This document shows positions 8,331 through 21,269 of a DNA stretch of 64,000 bases, one piece after another (position 1 is the stretch's first letter; each line of letters begins with the position of its first letter). A program made the translations under genes and the position numbers. The DNA is taken from contig WMCF01000121.1 of NCBI GenBank assembly GCA_009792885.1, positions 1,560,909 to 1,624,908 of the forward strand. Direction: 5' to 3'. The notes under the pieces are model-generated. The model saw only the letters and a program-made list of their open reading frames with translations. It had not been told where the DNA came from and did no database searches. Origin of the DNA: Eremophila alpestris peregrina (Eukaryota; Chordata; Aves; Passeriformes; Alaudidae).

Positions 8331-11300
8331 GTCCTTCTACAGTCTTCTTTTCTTTTTTCTTATTGACTTAAAAAAAACCCCAAAATGTTTTTCAGCATTT
8401 CCCTGTAACTCTTATTTTCAAAACCTCTGACTGTTATCTTCTTTCCTCTTCCTCAATGCTCTCAAATTTATCACAAAAGGTATTTCTAGCGAACTAGAGT
8501 ACAGAAAGCCAAAATCCCACAAAAGTTTGCATGCATAGAATAATTACCTCCAGGACTTCCACATGACTTTGTTGTTAATACATTCCAGAATCACATTTGT
8601 GTTGTTTTAAAAATCGGCGTTAGAGTTCAAGGTTACCCACATCTTTTTTCTGAAGTTCTGCTGCACTCAGTCATTTTTTCTGTTCTAAAACATGGTTTTG
8701 TGTTCTACTTTGCTTATGCCTTTACAGGGTTTCTTGTTAATTTTTATATGGCTTCTTCAAATTACAAAGATAATTTTAATTTTAATTTTGCTCTCTGACT
8801 TTGGCATCACAGGTTTTATAAATATGTCCTACACTCCACCAAGAAAATCACTAATGAAAATAACAGTTTTCATTATCTGTCAAGTCCATATTTTCTTCTC
8901 AGCTGAAGTTTTTTACATGATCGTTTCCACAGCAACCAGTTTTGATGTCAGAAATAAAATTATGGTCTCATAGAAGTACAGCTGGAACAAATGGGCTCTT
9001 AGGAGCCAGATTTCATGCATATGTGCATAGTTAAGCAGTGAAGTGTCAGGGATAAATATAGCATTTATACAATATATAAACAGCAGCCAATAATTTTCAC
9101 TAATATAGAATTCCTGCTTGAGCAATAGCAGCATAATTAGCCCATGCAGTTAAAGAGTCTGTTTCAGAAAGGCTTTTTAAAATGAAACTTCTTCTCTGTG
9201 TGTTAAACTCACAGTAATTAGGAGTTGTATAAGTTTACCATATGGGATCAAAAGCAAAATCAGTAAATTAATGCCAATGTGAAAGTGTATTTTGTGCACA
9301 CTGAAATTTCACTAAAACGTCACTTGAAGGTGTGGAAGGCATGCATTAATCTTTTGGCACAACATTTAGCTTTGGAAGATAGGAAGCAGTGAGATATCCA
9401 GTCAAACAAGGAAAACCCTTATGAGCATAGGTAGAAGAAGCTTTCCTTACACAGCTCCAAAAATATTAACATGGTGCACAGAGTCAAAGCAATTACCACT
9501 GACTCTAAATATTCCAGTGAAACACCATTCCACAGAGAAACACAGATTTTACAGAATTTAAATACTGCACTTGATAACTAGAAGCAGAAAGGAAGAAAGC
9601 CTATGCAGGTCTTGGAACTGAAGAGATGTCCTTGAGAATGTGTCTGACCATGCTGCCCAGATCTCCAGCACACTATCTGCTTGGGAAAGCAGGTTTCCTG
9701 AGAAATCAATCAGATTTTAACATCCCAATGTCAAAACCCAAACCAAACCAATCTGAGAATTACATGTTGTTGTTACACACTCACACCTACAACACGCCCC
9801 CCCCTCCCCGCCCCGAGGTTTGAGGCACTTTCATCACACTGAAAAGGAGACAATTCCTAAAAGAGGTTAATTCCCTTTTTAGCCACAGCTCCTTAAAACC
9901 ACTAGCAGTTAACAAAGCTGCTCTGTACATTGCCTTTTGGTATGTCAGATCATAAGGAATACACCTCTAAGAGCTGCGTTGTTCCCTTCACTCCTTTCAG
10001 ACACAGCTGCCCTTATGAAGCACCATTATTAATCTGTTAACAATGACATTATATAATTCTCTCAGAGAAGTATAATAAATATTCAAAAGGAAGGGAGTTT
10101 CCTTTACTATCAAAATACCTGGACAAGTGTTGCTCTGTTTTGCAGATTTGTAGACTTGATGTCAGTAGCACACCTACCTCTTTAACTGTGCTTTTCTGTC
10201 TGAACTAGAGCCTGGATTATGACTCTTTCTTTACCCTGATGTTACATTACCAGAAAGTAGACAGGGATTCTAACAGGTCAGATGGTGTTCACACGACCTC
10301 CCGAGTTGTTAAGGCTGTTGTAATCTGCAATTTTGCTTAACAGAATATTACCTACAGATAAAGGAAGAAATTATTCATTATGATCCACATTTTCCTGTAA
10401 CAGCATCTCTCTCATTACTAAAGACGTTGCCCTACATAATTTTAGTGTTCCTATCCAGCATTGCAAAGTTTGTGATATAATTGCTTTAATCATTGTGACC
10501 ATTTATTAAACCTGTCAACATATGTGAGAAATTATGTATTTACTAGCCAAAAGCTATTTTAATGAAACATAGTGGAGATATACTTAAAAGTCCTTTAAAC
10601 ATTCTTAGAGTTCTTTGTTTATCTTTCGTCTGTGCTTGCTTTTTCTTACCTTTCTTTAAAATTTTAGTACATAGTCTTAGTGTCATCAGTTGCCATGGAT
10701 TTTTCATCCTTACTAAATAAAAACAACCCATGACAACTTTCTAAAGCAGTAAATAAACTTCTTAAGACAAACCAGTGTGACTCTATATAACCTCTTGTTA
10801 AATACCCTTTTCCCCTGATAAATAAACAGAATTCTGTGTTGTTTTGCTGTTTTCTTTTCTTGCCTTCTAGCTAACTTTTACTGTAAATATTCTCACTAAT
10901 ATGAAGCAGGAATTGTATTATGAAGCTTAAAATTGGGACAACTCTCTGCTAATAAAAAAATATTCTTGTGCATGAAAGCAACAAGTACTTCTGATATGCT
11001 TAGCGGGGGTTTTCCATAAATCAGGAGTTGTATATCAGGAATATATCAAAGTTGAGGGACAAGGGTTGTGAAATGTAGAAATTCTGACTGTTGAACAAGC
11101 ATTACTGGAAAATAGAGTGAATATCAATCCAGTAATTAATCACCAGAAGTATTTCCCTTTACACATGTAAGTAACTCAATGGAAATGAAAAAGATTGCTT
11201 TCTGATGTAATGAATTTAGGTGTTTTGTGGCATACATGGTCAAAAATGTTATTTATTTTAGTTACTTTAAAAGATTCACATTTATATCTGTGAGGAGCTA

Positions 11301-14300
11301 ATTTTCTTTAAGAGTTTTAGTGTCAGGAAGAGGTTCATAAACATCTTCAAATAGATACCTAAAAATTCTAATTGCATGTCCTGATTTTCTAATAAAGTTA
11401 GTACTGTACATGAAATCACATAATTAGAACATGCCATTAACTAAAAATTACAATTTCTATTTAAGTAACAGAATGTGCAGTAGGTGGGTTTAATTTACAA
11501 GATTTATGAAGGTTGATTACTATGTATTGCACTACCTCTGTAGATCAGATTTAAAATTAGGCACAGCCATTAAAAAAAATATTATTGTCAAAATGTCAAA
11601 TGATTTTTGACCTTTTTTTTTTTTAAAGATCTCACATATTTCCTTAGCAATTTTCAAATCAGACAAAAGCTTTTTCTCTATTTTTTTATGCAAATATGAG
11701 AACAAATCAAGCAAATAAAGTTTTAGGTTACCTCTAAGGTAGGCAAATGTTTACTAAATCCTGTTGTGCACATTCTTTAGCGTCTACATCCTTTTGGGTC
11801 TACATATCCATCTAAAAAAGCTATCATCCTATACTTTTAGGTTAAGCCCATATGTAGGCAGCCTTGTCAGCATTGTAACTGAAAGTGAAAAATGTAGTAG
11901 TAGCTAATTCTCTATCAAACATCTGATTATTTACAAATACCTAAAACTTGTGGATAATGTGGCTTTTTTTATTTAGAAATTTTATTTACTCCTTTACTTC
12001 TCTGTTCTTTTGAATGACACAAGCTTATTATGTTGATGCACCTAGACACAAGAAAATCTACCAAACAAAAATTATCCCAGGTATTTCTTTCACCAGATTT
12101 TTCCTATTTCTTACAAGGCAAAAGTAGTAAAATATATGTGGAGACATGACTGAAATTTTTTTTTCCATAATGTAAATAATCTCCAGCTTATATTTTACAA
12201 TATTTTTTATTAAATTAGCTAATTTTTTGCAGATTTTATAACTTATTTCTGAGATTTTAAGAGATTTTAGTGCTTGGAAATTAGAAAAAGATAGAAAAAT
12301 TTATATTCACCTTGGACTACTGAATCTAGAAAGCACTCACAGGGCTGTGGATTGGATTTTTTCAGCAGCACTAGGTTTGGCTACTTTTTCTTCATTCATA
12401 AGTATTAGCTAATAGCTATTGCTAACTTTGAGTTAATTTTTATTCCTATGATAACTATTCCATTAAAAAGCACGTAAATTACTAATGCAAAGGGTTCACT
12501 CTAAAAATCTGGGATCCATATTTTCTGTGTTAAAATGTTTAATTGAAGTTTTACTTCTAACTATTAACATTTAAATCTTAGGGAATAAAGTATTTCAAAT
12601 TAGCTATGAAATGTTACTTTAGAGCACTTACTCTTAGCTTACATTTTTATTTGGCCTTAAGAGACTGTGGTTTCTATAATTTTTTTCAAAGATGAGTCTT
12701 TTTCTTGTGTCCATTTGCACTTAACTCCTAACTGTAACTTAGTCACAGTTTTTAGTTCTACTATTGGCTTAGAAGTACCATAATAATCAGTCCAGATTAT
12801 AACAGTTTTCACAAAAAACACTCATTTTCATATATGTAAACCTGAAGGAAAATTTAACTTTGACCTCAGTTTTGAAAATCAGAAAATGTTGTTGTACAAA
12901 ACATGGTGGGATGATATTGCCCAGATCAAAATATCTACATGTAAGAAAAAGCCAATGAGAAGATTTAGAAGTTGAGGCAAAGAAAAAAAAATAACACCAA
13001 AAAATACCAAACCCAGACCCTCCTTGCCATGTTATGAAAAACAGAAGAATATATTTTTTAACCTTTAATTGGTAAAAAAATAGTTCAAGATATGTTCCAG
13101 CTATGCAAAGGGATATTCCACTCTAAATCTCTGTAGTTTTTTCAGAAACTGCAGGGTAATGGTTATAGCAGGAAGTTTTTAACAGAACTATTGTCTTCTG
13201 AAAATTGAGGAGTCCTTGTATTGAGTAGATCTGCTTATGTTGCTGTATTGTTCTACAGCCTACTTTATAGTGTCCTCCAAAAAACTCACTTTAAGGTACT
13301 AAAGGGACTCTTTATTCATTTAGTTGTATTAACATACTTGCTTCCTAAGAGAATGCAACAAACAGTTGATGCCTAAGCAACGATTTTCTAACATTTGCCA
13401 GCATTTACTTAAACCTATCTGCACTGAAAAGTTTCACGATCACTGCAACGTTCACTGTCCCCCCAGAACACAGTTAAAGAGATGATTTGCCACACTTTAC
13501 ATTTCAGCTGAGAAACAGCCGCGTGAAGCAAATGAATTCTAAAAAATGTTCTTCCTTCCTGGTTCTTGGAGCTTCAAGAAAAGTAATGTCCTGTTTGTCT
13601 TTCTGGCAATGGGTCAGGCCACAGAAGGGCACTCTGACTCCTCTATGTAAAACTATTTTACAATTCCTTCCAAATCTCAAAGCAAAGTTTGCCAACGTTA
13701 AAACATGGTCCTTCTGTATTAAACAATTATAGAATTCTTGCACTGTATGTATATTTTAAGCAGCTTTACTGGTATTCCTTGAAAATGTCTATTCTGGCAT
13801 CCTAAGTATGCCAGTGTGACACTAGTTTTGTCTGACAAAGTTCAAAATCAATCACATTATCAGGAATAATGTAATTGTATGAATTGTTGCAAGTAATATA
13901 CATCACCCATTTTTAAAAAAGTTATAACCAACAGTATTGTGATTCTACAGGCCATCCAAGTTAAAATTTCTACTGCATATGTAAAACTAATACACTGACT
14001 ACATGGCAGGTGAAAATATACCAACTACTTCAAAAACTGCAGTAGCATTTTACCACATTTCTAGTCAGTTGAAGAATACTCAATGCTGAAGAAATCATTA
14101 TCCCATTACATGTTTCCAAGTAATTCTGCTGGCTTAAGCATTGATATGAGTGTGACAACCATGAATTAAACACTTAAGTTTTACGAAAATAAGCTTTTGT
14201 AGTTATCAAAAGCCTGTACCGCAGAAACACAGCTAACTCAGACTTGTTAGAACAATTTCACTTTATAATAATGATCATTTATTTATGCATAACCTCATAA

Positions 14301-15687
14301 AAGCTCACAGTTGAGCTACTCAAAACTGTAGGCAGCATTATCTCTTTCGCACATTACTGTCTTCCACATTTACCAGAATGGTTTTTCAGAGTGCAGTTCT
14401 CCTCTATGATTTCAAATTTTTGCACAAAGATTTTTGCTGCTTTGAAAACCCATAAACAGACTAACTCTAAGCATGGTGAAAATTACTCCTCTGGTTTTTT
14501 TCTATGTATTTTTGATCTTCAAGCTACTGTGAATTGGGCACATTCCTTATTTATTCATTCATTTCTTAATTACTAATCAACAGTGTACTACAAATGCTAA
14601 AAATAATGATAAAAGTTAGGATTACCTCCATGCCATCATTTTAAATCACACATATCCATAAAAAAGTCCCTCTGCAGGGAATGATAAAACTTGTACTGGT
14701 TTCAGTGAGATGCATGGTTATCCAAGAAATGCAAAGAGGATACTGTAAATATTTGCAGTTTGTTTCTCTGAAGAAGTCTAGCCTGGTCTTCTGCTTGGGC
14801 TGTACGATATGAGAACCATTGTCAGCACCATCTCTGCAGAGACAAAAATGCCACTGGAGAACTCCTCCCACCTCAAGCAGCTGTTATAAAATTTAAGCAT
14901 TTCTCTGTACTATGAAGATTACCAAAGAGTTGAAAATGTTTTAAAATACATATATATTCCCAGATATTTTCCTAAAAAACTTCTTTCTAATGTGCTGAAA
15001 CAGGGTCACAGACATTAATAGAAAAAGTTATTTTTGTCTCATCATAACTGCACTTAGCAGTAAATAAATGAGATATGAAATAATGCAAATTAGTTTTTCT
15101 CATATCAGAAATGTCTTCATCCAAAATAATCTCTTTACCTAAATGTTCACAATATCTGAAAACTAGTTTTTATCACAGAGTTTGGGGTTTTTCTAATTTT
15201 TTTCAGATATCATGTTTTGTCATGTAAACCTTATGTTTTTATACTTTATAAATAAAGTAGTGTTATTTCTAATAAAAAACAAACTGATCTGTCTAATATG
15301 TACAAGAAAAAGCAATTCCAGTATATGTGACCATATACTCTACATCCCCTCAGAAAGATACAATGGGAAAATAGTACTCCTGACTGCTGTTCACAGACCT
15401 TTTCTTCCAAGTCCATAAAATGACTGAATTTTAGGAGGATGTCAGCATTTTTTCTTGTATATTTAAATTAAGTAAGCAGTAATCTCAGCATTGACTGAGG
15501 ATTAAGTAGATGGTGAGAAATTAGAGATTCCCTCGTACCCAGCAGTCCTTTCAACTGGTTATTTACTGCATGATGCTAATTAAATGAGGCTGGCTTTGTA
15601 ATGGAAATACATGATGCCTGAGCAGAAAAGCTGTTAACACAGTTATATCTGTTACATGGGGGTGCAGCAGATTGCAATTATTAAAGA
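8331..15687. other. Long AT-rich stretch with no recognisable gene
   Basis: This is about 7.4 kb without a supported exon, LTR or CR1 copy. Frames are short and broken. A C-rich run occurs at 9797-9815 and scattered homopolymers at 11611-11624 and 12155-12166. Very old repeats or conserved non-coding elements could be present but cannot be seen by eye. Confidence 0.55.
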
Positions 15688-15714
15688 CTGAGTTTAAGGC
15701 TACCTTAAACTCAG
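15688..15714. repeat. Perfect 12-bp hairpin with 3-base loop
   Basis: CTGAGTTTAAGG (15688-15699) is exactly complementary in reverse to CCTTAAACTCAG (15703-15714), separated by CTA. The short loop makes a stable cruciform or RNA hairpin. It is not followed by a T-run and is unlikely to be a terminator. Confidence 0.85.
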
Positions 15715-16154
15715 CGTGCACTCTTGATGTTAGGATTGGCTTTTACACTTCTTCACTTCCCAAATAACACTCCAACTTGGCATTGTCTTTTTTCTTTTCC
15801 AATTTCAAACACACGCTTTGTAAAAACTAACTTACTCCCCTAACCACTCAGTTTCCAAATGCAGTTCATTTTTTACTAGCTAAGGAAATTCTGAATTGCC
15901 CTGGGCATCTTGTCAAAGCATTAGCACAGCCCTCCTTTCAGTGACTGGTTATGTAAAAGAACCATCTTATGACAAGCACAGAAAGAAAGAACAAACACCC
16001 AGCTGTAATCTGGAGCAATCTTATCTGGTGCCTCATCTGCCACTCCACTTCTCACTTGCTCAGGGGTACACGGCAGAGCATCTGTGGAGTTTTCTAAAAG
16101 TCAAAGATTTTCTAAAGCAAGTCTGCATTACCTAACTTTATTAGAGATTTACAT

Positions 16155-16815
16155 TGCATTAAGGACTTATTTTACATCTGTCTTCAACACAGATGATGGA
16201 CCAAGGGGATCTCAGGGCTCTGAGCTGAAGGACTAGGACTGAGAAAATGATCAACTCTCAATTTTTGAGCAGTCTTGGGAATACAGAGAAGTCCCAGCTC
16301 ACCAGAAACTGGTAGACACTGTCCCGATTTCCAAAAGGGCAAGAAGAAGGACCCTGGAAACTGCAGACCTGTCTGTTTTTCTTAAGTCTGGTAAAATCAT
16401 GGAAAAGATTCGATTCTAGGCAGTACTGCAAAACACCTAGAAGACAGGCGTTAATTCCTTTGCTTTCATGAGGGCAAAATCCTGCTGATTGAACATGATT
16501 TCCTTCTACAATAAGGTAAATCAGCTAGCTGATCAAGGAAAGCCAGCTGATAAAACCATTCTGGACTTTCCGTAAAGCTTTCCGTACTGTGTCTCCCAGG
16601 ACTCTTCTGGACAAAATGTCCAGCCCACAGCTGGATAACAGTGTTACAGGATCAGTGAGCAACTGACTCTAGTGGGGTTCCACAAAAGCTCCATTCTTAG
16701 CCCAGTTCTCCTCAACATCCTCATAAATGACCTGGACGTGGGACTCAAAGGAATGTTAACTGTGATGAAGACACTGAACTGAGAGGAGCTGTGGACTCCC
16801 TTGCAGGAAAACAGA
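16155..16815 (+). mobile_element. CR1 LINE, piece 1 of 4 (reverse transcriptase region)
   Basis: Decayed CR1 ORF2 in plus orientation. Recognisable pieces include VFNTDDG near the left end, an LDF..KAF-like region (about 16560-16595), SGVPQ at about 16671 in one frame and LLNILINDLD at about 16709-16738 in another. Frameshifts and stops therefore break the RT. It ends GGAGCTGTGGACTCCCTTG...ACAGA and continues after the inserted LTR at 17271. The 5' limit is approximate. Confidence 0.88.
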
Positions 16816-17274
16816 TGAGAGATGAAGTGGAAGGCACAGTGGAGCTTGTGAATCCAGATATCTTAGCCTTGGTTGGGTACAGGCCACAGAGCAGAGAGAA
16901 CACAGATATAAAAAAGAACTAGGAAGAGAGCTGCATATGTAACTGTCAAGGTCTTTTAAACCATGTAATTTTGTAAAAGCTGACAAAATAATGTGAACAA
17001 GAAGCTGTCTGTAGTTTGTGGGAAAAATCTTGTGACTGTTTAGGTCTGTGGCCTATTTTGAGCTGTAATATAACACTGTACTGTGGGAATAATATCTAGC
17101 TTCAACTCCTTTTACCCTGACTTAAGCTTAGACTTCAATAAAATTTAACTTCAACTCAAACTCTGACCTATTTTTGCTTAAGCTTTTACTTAAGGCTCTG
17201 TGCTTGGATTACTTTTGCATCCCCGCTTTGAAGTCCCATCTCTCAGTCGTGCGGCACTTCCTCAAGGACACAGA
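16812..17274 (+). mobile_element. Solo LTR (16816-17270) inside CR1, TSD CAGA
   Basis: The 455-bp element starts TGAGAGATGAAG and ends CTCAAGGACA. It is flanked by a 4-bp duplication CAGA (16812-16815 and 17271-17274). TATAAAA at 16907-16913 and AATAAA at 17137-17142 give a plus-sense promoter and polyadenylation signal in the right order. The CR1 sequence continues cleanly across it. A 4-bp duplication is typical of gammaretrovirus-like (ERV1) elements, though the family itself was not identified. Confidence 0.82.
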
Positions 17275-17381
17275 AGCCCTGCAGAGAGATCTCAACAAAT
17301 CAGAGGGCTGGGCAATAACCACCTGTATGGAGTTTAATAAGGGATTCTCACCTGGGACGGGAAAACTCTGGTGAGAGGGAC
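17271..17381 (+). mobile_element. CR1 LINE, piece 2 of 4
   Basis: The stretch CTGCAGAGAGATCTCAACAA, followed by CAGAGGGCTGGGCAAT and CACCTGGGACGGG, is the CR1 region encoding the segment after the RT active site. It joins piece 1 on the left and piece 3 on the right in the correct CR1 order. Confidence 0.9.
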
Positions 17382-18218
17382 CAATCTGATTTTTATTTAT
17401 GCCTTAATATAAGTTATACATGAGGTGAAAAATTCTTCTAGGAGCTGTGCACCGGCTGGCAGCCCTTTCCCTGGAGAGGCTTTGTCTCACAGCTGATCAG
17501 GAGAGAGAAACCTTCCACAACTGGGCTGGAAGCGACTCCCTCTTGCCAGTTAGGCAGATGCCTAGATGCCCCAGAAAAATGCCTGGGAACTCGGGCTATG
17601 GGAGAAGCCTTAGCACATAAAAGTAGTTAACTGCAACATAACCAGTGCCATTTTTCTTTGCGTTGCATGGAGGGAGTGGGGGCTCGCCTGGAGGTTCAGC
17701 TTGGTCCCCCCTACCCTCTTCGCCTTTGTCTCCCTATGGTCCTGCTTCCCTGTCTGCACCTGTCCTGCCCCAAGCCGGGCATCGCCGTGACAACCTCGTG
17801 CTCCACTGCTTCCCCCATGGAGCAACTGCTGCCTGCACCCAGCCCTCACCCATCGCCGCCACTGTGTTACCCGCATTTCCCACAGCAGTCACAGCCCGCA
17901 GCCCGCAGCCGTCGTTCATCCGCTACCAGTGCCGCTTGGAAACCACGCGTGGCCGGTCACAAGGGCATCGCGGGCTTATTCACTGCTGCTCACACCACGC
18001 ACGCTCCATCTGTCCGAGTTGGCGCTAACAGGGCACCTGGGGCACAGAGGTGACGATCTGTCCTTGTCTTCTGTCTGTCTTTTTCCCTCTCTGCTCTCTT
18101 TTCTGCCTTCCTTTGGCAGGAACAATTGCACTTATTTTTCAATGATCAAGTCAAGATATTGCTTTATTTTTGTCCGAGAAATCCATCAAAAATAATCCTT
18201 CTGGTTTTATAGAGGGAC
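17374..18218. mobile_element. Unclassified 829-bp insertion (17382-18210) with 8-bp flanking repeat
   Basis: The insert separates two adjoining CR1 segments and is bracketed by the 8-bp direct repeat AGAGGGAC (17374-17381 and 18211-18218). Its ends (CAATCTGATTTT and GGTTTTAT) show neither TG...CA LTR termini nor an inverted repeat. The middle (17645-18060) is GC-rich and CpG-containing, with overlapping open frames of 127 and 131 codons. Their Pro/Ser/Ala-rich, domain-free composition looks accidental. The right end carries pyrimidine-rich DNA (18050-18120). An 8-bp duplication suits hAT transposons, but the terminal motif is absent. A retroposed transcript is another possibility. Confidence 0.55.
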
Positions 18219-18371
18219 AGGACACCCTATAGTGTGCATAAACTGGGAATGAGATGCTGGAAATCAGAGTGGTAGAAAGGGATCTGGACGTCCTGGTCGA
18301 CGGCAAGTTGGATCTGAATCAGGAGTGCCCTGGCAACCAGGAGGGTCAACCAAGTCTTGGGGGCATCAGGC
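18211..18371 (+). mobile_element. CR1 LINE, piece 3 of 4
   Basis: AACTGGGAATGAGATGCTGG, AAAGGGATCTGGACGTCCTGG and CAGGAGTGCCCTGGCAACC follow the CR1 order directly after piece 2. It is cut at GGGGGCATCAGGC by the LTR starting at 18372. Confidence 0.9.
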
Positions 18372-18974
18372 TGTGAAAAACGAGGTTCACTTTCCTGTAA
18401 ATTTTATAAATGTTTTATAAGGAGACAATAGGAGACAGAAATAAAGCAAAGGGGTTACACAGCTGGCCGGGGTGCTTGGCACTCAGCTAAGAGCACACCT
18501 ATCATCTTCGAAAGTTCACCTTAAATACTTTTCCCAGTACATCACCCTGCTGCATATTCATAGACCTTTATGCATATTCATATTTTCCCAAAAACTGGTT
18601 TCCATATTCTTGGAACTTTTTTGCATGGCCGCTCCTTGGGTCCACCTTTTTAGAGCATAACAAGTTTCTTGGCTGTGGTTTTAATCCTGCTTCTTTATCA
18701 CCTGCAGTTTGGGCTGTGGTCCCTACTTTCTTCACAAGGCAGGTGCTGATAATTCGGCGTATCAGTAGCAGGGTCCTCATTGTATGTTCACTGGATGTTA
18801 TCCCAAACAAACAGGCAGTTCTATTACAAGCCTAACTATACAACAGCTATCCCACTATCTTATCTAAGCAAAACACTGAAATTATCTCTTCATAGCAGAG
18901 TTATTTTAACATTATACATATAACATTCATCTTAATGTTTGCAAAAACCAATTTTATAAGGTGTATTTATAACA
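18372..18974 (-). mobile_element. Solo LTR inside CR1, probably minus sense
   Basis: On plus the 603-bp element begins TGTGAAAAACG and ends TTATAACA, giving TGT...ACA termini in both orientations. Flanks are AGGC on the left and AGGT on the right, an imperfect 4-bp duplication. The CR1 sequence continues across it (GGGCATCAGGC, then GAGCATCACCAGCTGGGC). A TATA-like GTATTTAAGG on the minus strand (about 18521-18530) suggests minus sense. AATAAA on plus at about 18441 would argue the other way, so orientation is tentative. Confidence 0.78.
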
Positions 18975-19556
18975 AGGTCGAGCATCACCAGCTGGGCAAG
19001 GGAGCGGATTGTCCTGCTCTGCTCTGGGCTGGGGCAGCCTCACCTCAAGTGCTGGGGGCAGTTTTGGGTGCCACAAGATAAAGAACATGTTAAATTATCA
19101 AAGAGTGTCCAAAGGAGGCTATGGGGATGATGAAGGGTTTGGAGGGGTAGCCAAATGAGGAGTGGCTGAGGTGACTTGGTCTGTTCACCTTAGAGGCGAA
19201 TGAGGGGAGACCTCATTGCAACCTGCAACTTCCTTGTAAGGGAAAGGAGAGGGGCAGGCACTGATCTCTGCTCTGTAGTGACCAGTGACAGGACCTGAGA
19301 GAATGGCCTGAAGGTATGTCAGAGGAATTGTAAGTGGGATATAAGGAGGAAGTTTTCCATCCTTAGGGTGGTTGGGCACAGAAGAGGCTCCCCAGGGCAG
19401 TGGTCACAGCACCAAGCCTGACAGAGTTCAAGAACTGTTTGGACAACAATCTCAGGCACATGGTGGGATTATTGGGGTTTCCTGTGCAGCCAGGTGTTGG
19501 ACTTCAAAAATACTGAAGGATTCCTTCAAACACAGGATATTCTAGAATTATATTAT
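18975..19556 (+). mobile_element. CR1 LINE, piece 4 of 4 (RT C-terminus and 3' end)
   Basis: The segment runs from CACCAGCTGGGCAAGG through GATTGTCCTGCTCTGCTCTGG, AGTGTCCAAAGGAGG and AGACCTCATTGCAACC to GGATATTCTAGAATTATATT, the decayed 8-bp-type CR1 tail. This is the complete 3' end of the same copy as the preceding pieces. Internal deletions and stops make the encoded RT C-terminus non-functional. Confidence 0.93.
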
Positions 19557-21269
19557 TTCCCAGAACTTTGATATTCAAAAACTATAAAATATTGCATATT
19601 CTGTGATCAGAGGATACAATTAGATATACAATTAGATATAGCAACACATTATTGTAAAAGCAAGTATATCAGAGTTTCAAGTTTAATTCAGGACCTCAAG
19701 ATAGAATAATCCAACGATAATGTTCACAGTGGAGGAGTAGTCAAGCTTTAAAAATCTTTTGTGGATTATTAAAAAAAAAGTAGAGATGCCAAGGCATTTA
19801 ACTACCACAAAAGCTGTTTATTGGGAGTGTTTTTCAGCACCATGAACACGACAATTAGAGAAAGAGAAAGAAAAAAAAACCAAAAACACTGCAAACCTCA
19901 AAGTCAATAAACAGAAATATCTCAATGGGTAACACTGTTTTTTTTCAATTTCTCAACACATAAAATTTCTGTCTGCTCCTACAAGTTCATTTTGAGAGGT
20001 AACAACCCTTGGCCATTCCTAAGAAAATTTTTCAGTCCCTATTATCCAAACTGCATTTGCTTTTAGTCCATTATCCTTCCACTACCAGGAAACTCACAGA
20101 AATACCACAAACAGCCATAGAAGGAAGATATGAACACTAAATAGCTTCACAGCGGTGAACTTTCCTCTTTCTTTTTATCTTAAAGCATAAACAAAATATC
20201 TGAATGCTTTATTAAATATTCAGCTTGATATAAAGACTTGTTTCTTCAATACTTTCTCAAAAATTTTCTTTCCATTTGCTTGCTATTCTTTAATTTCTTT
20301 TCCTACTCTTGCATTTCAGATTCTCTTATTCCTTTCACACCTACCTTTTTTCCCTTTTTGTCTATTGTCTTAGCCTTCCCAGTCCCTGTTGTTTTCTCAG
20401 AATCTTTGCCACTCATTTTCTTTGCTCAGGTCTTTATTCCAGTTTCCTGAATTCCCTCATGGATCTTGCACACAGGAAATGTTTTGCCACAGGTCTGAAA
20501 GAAAAGGGATGTCTGCCACCAACCATGTTACCTCTCCCCAGTATGCGTTTGTTATTTCCTACCTCAAAATGGGAAGAGATATGAGAGAAGAGCAGTGGAA
20601 GTCCAAGCAGTTCAGAAGGAGTGAGAAGGAACCAGGAGCCCCTGACTTCTAACAAGGAGGAAATCATTTCTTACTCAAGAACAACTTGCCAAGACTAGTT
20701 TTGAGCTGTTCCTCTCTCAATCCTCAAAGACTGTCAGACCAAGCTTACCTAAAAGACATAGCCAACTAAAGCAGACACATGAGGGAAGGTTTTTAAAATT
20801 AATATAAATAAACATGAAAGAAACTTTAAGTGTATGACTTTGTGCAATCCAATCAGAGTATCAGGTTCACTTTGCAGCCAGTCCACTTTTTCAAAGTGGC
20901 TTATCTGTTTAGCCACACTATACTGCAGGTGTGTCACTCAGATTAAGAGAAAGCAAGCATTTTCCCTGAGATTGGTCATGCCTGTATCAATGTCTAAGCT
21001 TTGACTAAGGCCCGGCACTGCATGTGAATTATCAATTCTTAAGCCGGTTTTGGACTACATCTCTAATTTTGCTATAATGAAGACGTTTAGAGAGGACTCT
21101 TTCTCTACCAGAAAAAAGCGATAGGGTGTTTCACTCTTCGACCATGAGCTGGAGAAATCTGAATTGTGAAGTTACTGGATGCCAATGCTATAGAAAGCAA
21201 ATCCACAGATAGTGAGAAGCTAAGAAATGTGTAAGCATTTAAAAAAAGCTTCCTAAACGATGGACTAAA
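19557..21269. other. Non-coding spacer
   Basis: No gene was recognised. A short tandem duplication of about 12 bases (ACAATTAGATAT, 19616-19640) and a T/C-rich stretch (20238-20450) are present. Open frames of 70-91 codons in the pyrimidine-rich stretch are compositional. Confidence 0.5.

Noticed and set aside
17645..18053. Two overlapping 127- and 131-codon frames
   Set aside because: They overlap in different frames within a GC-rich insert, with low-complexity composition and no domain.
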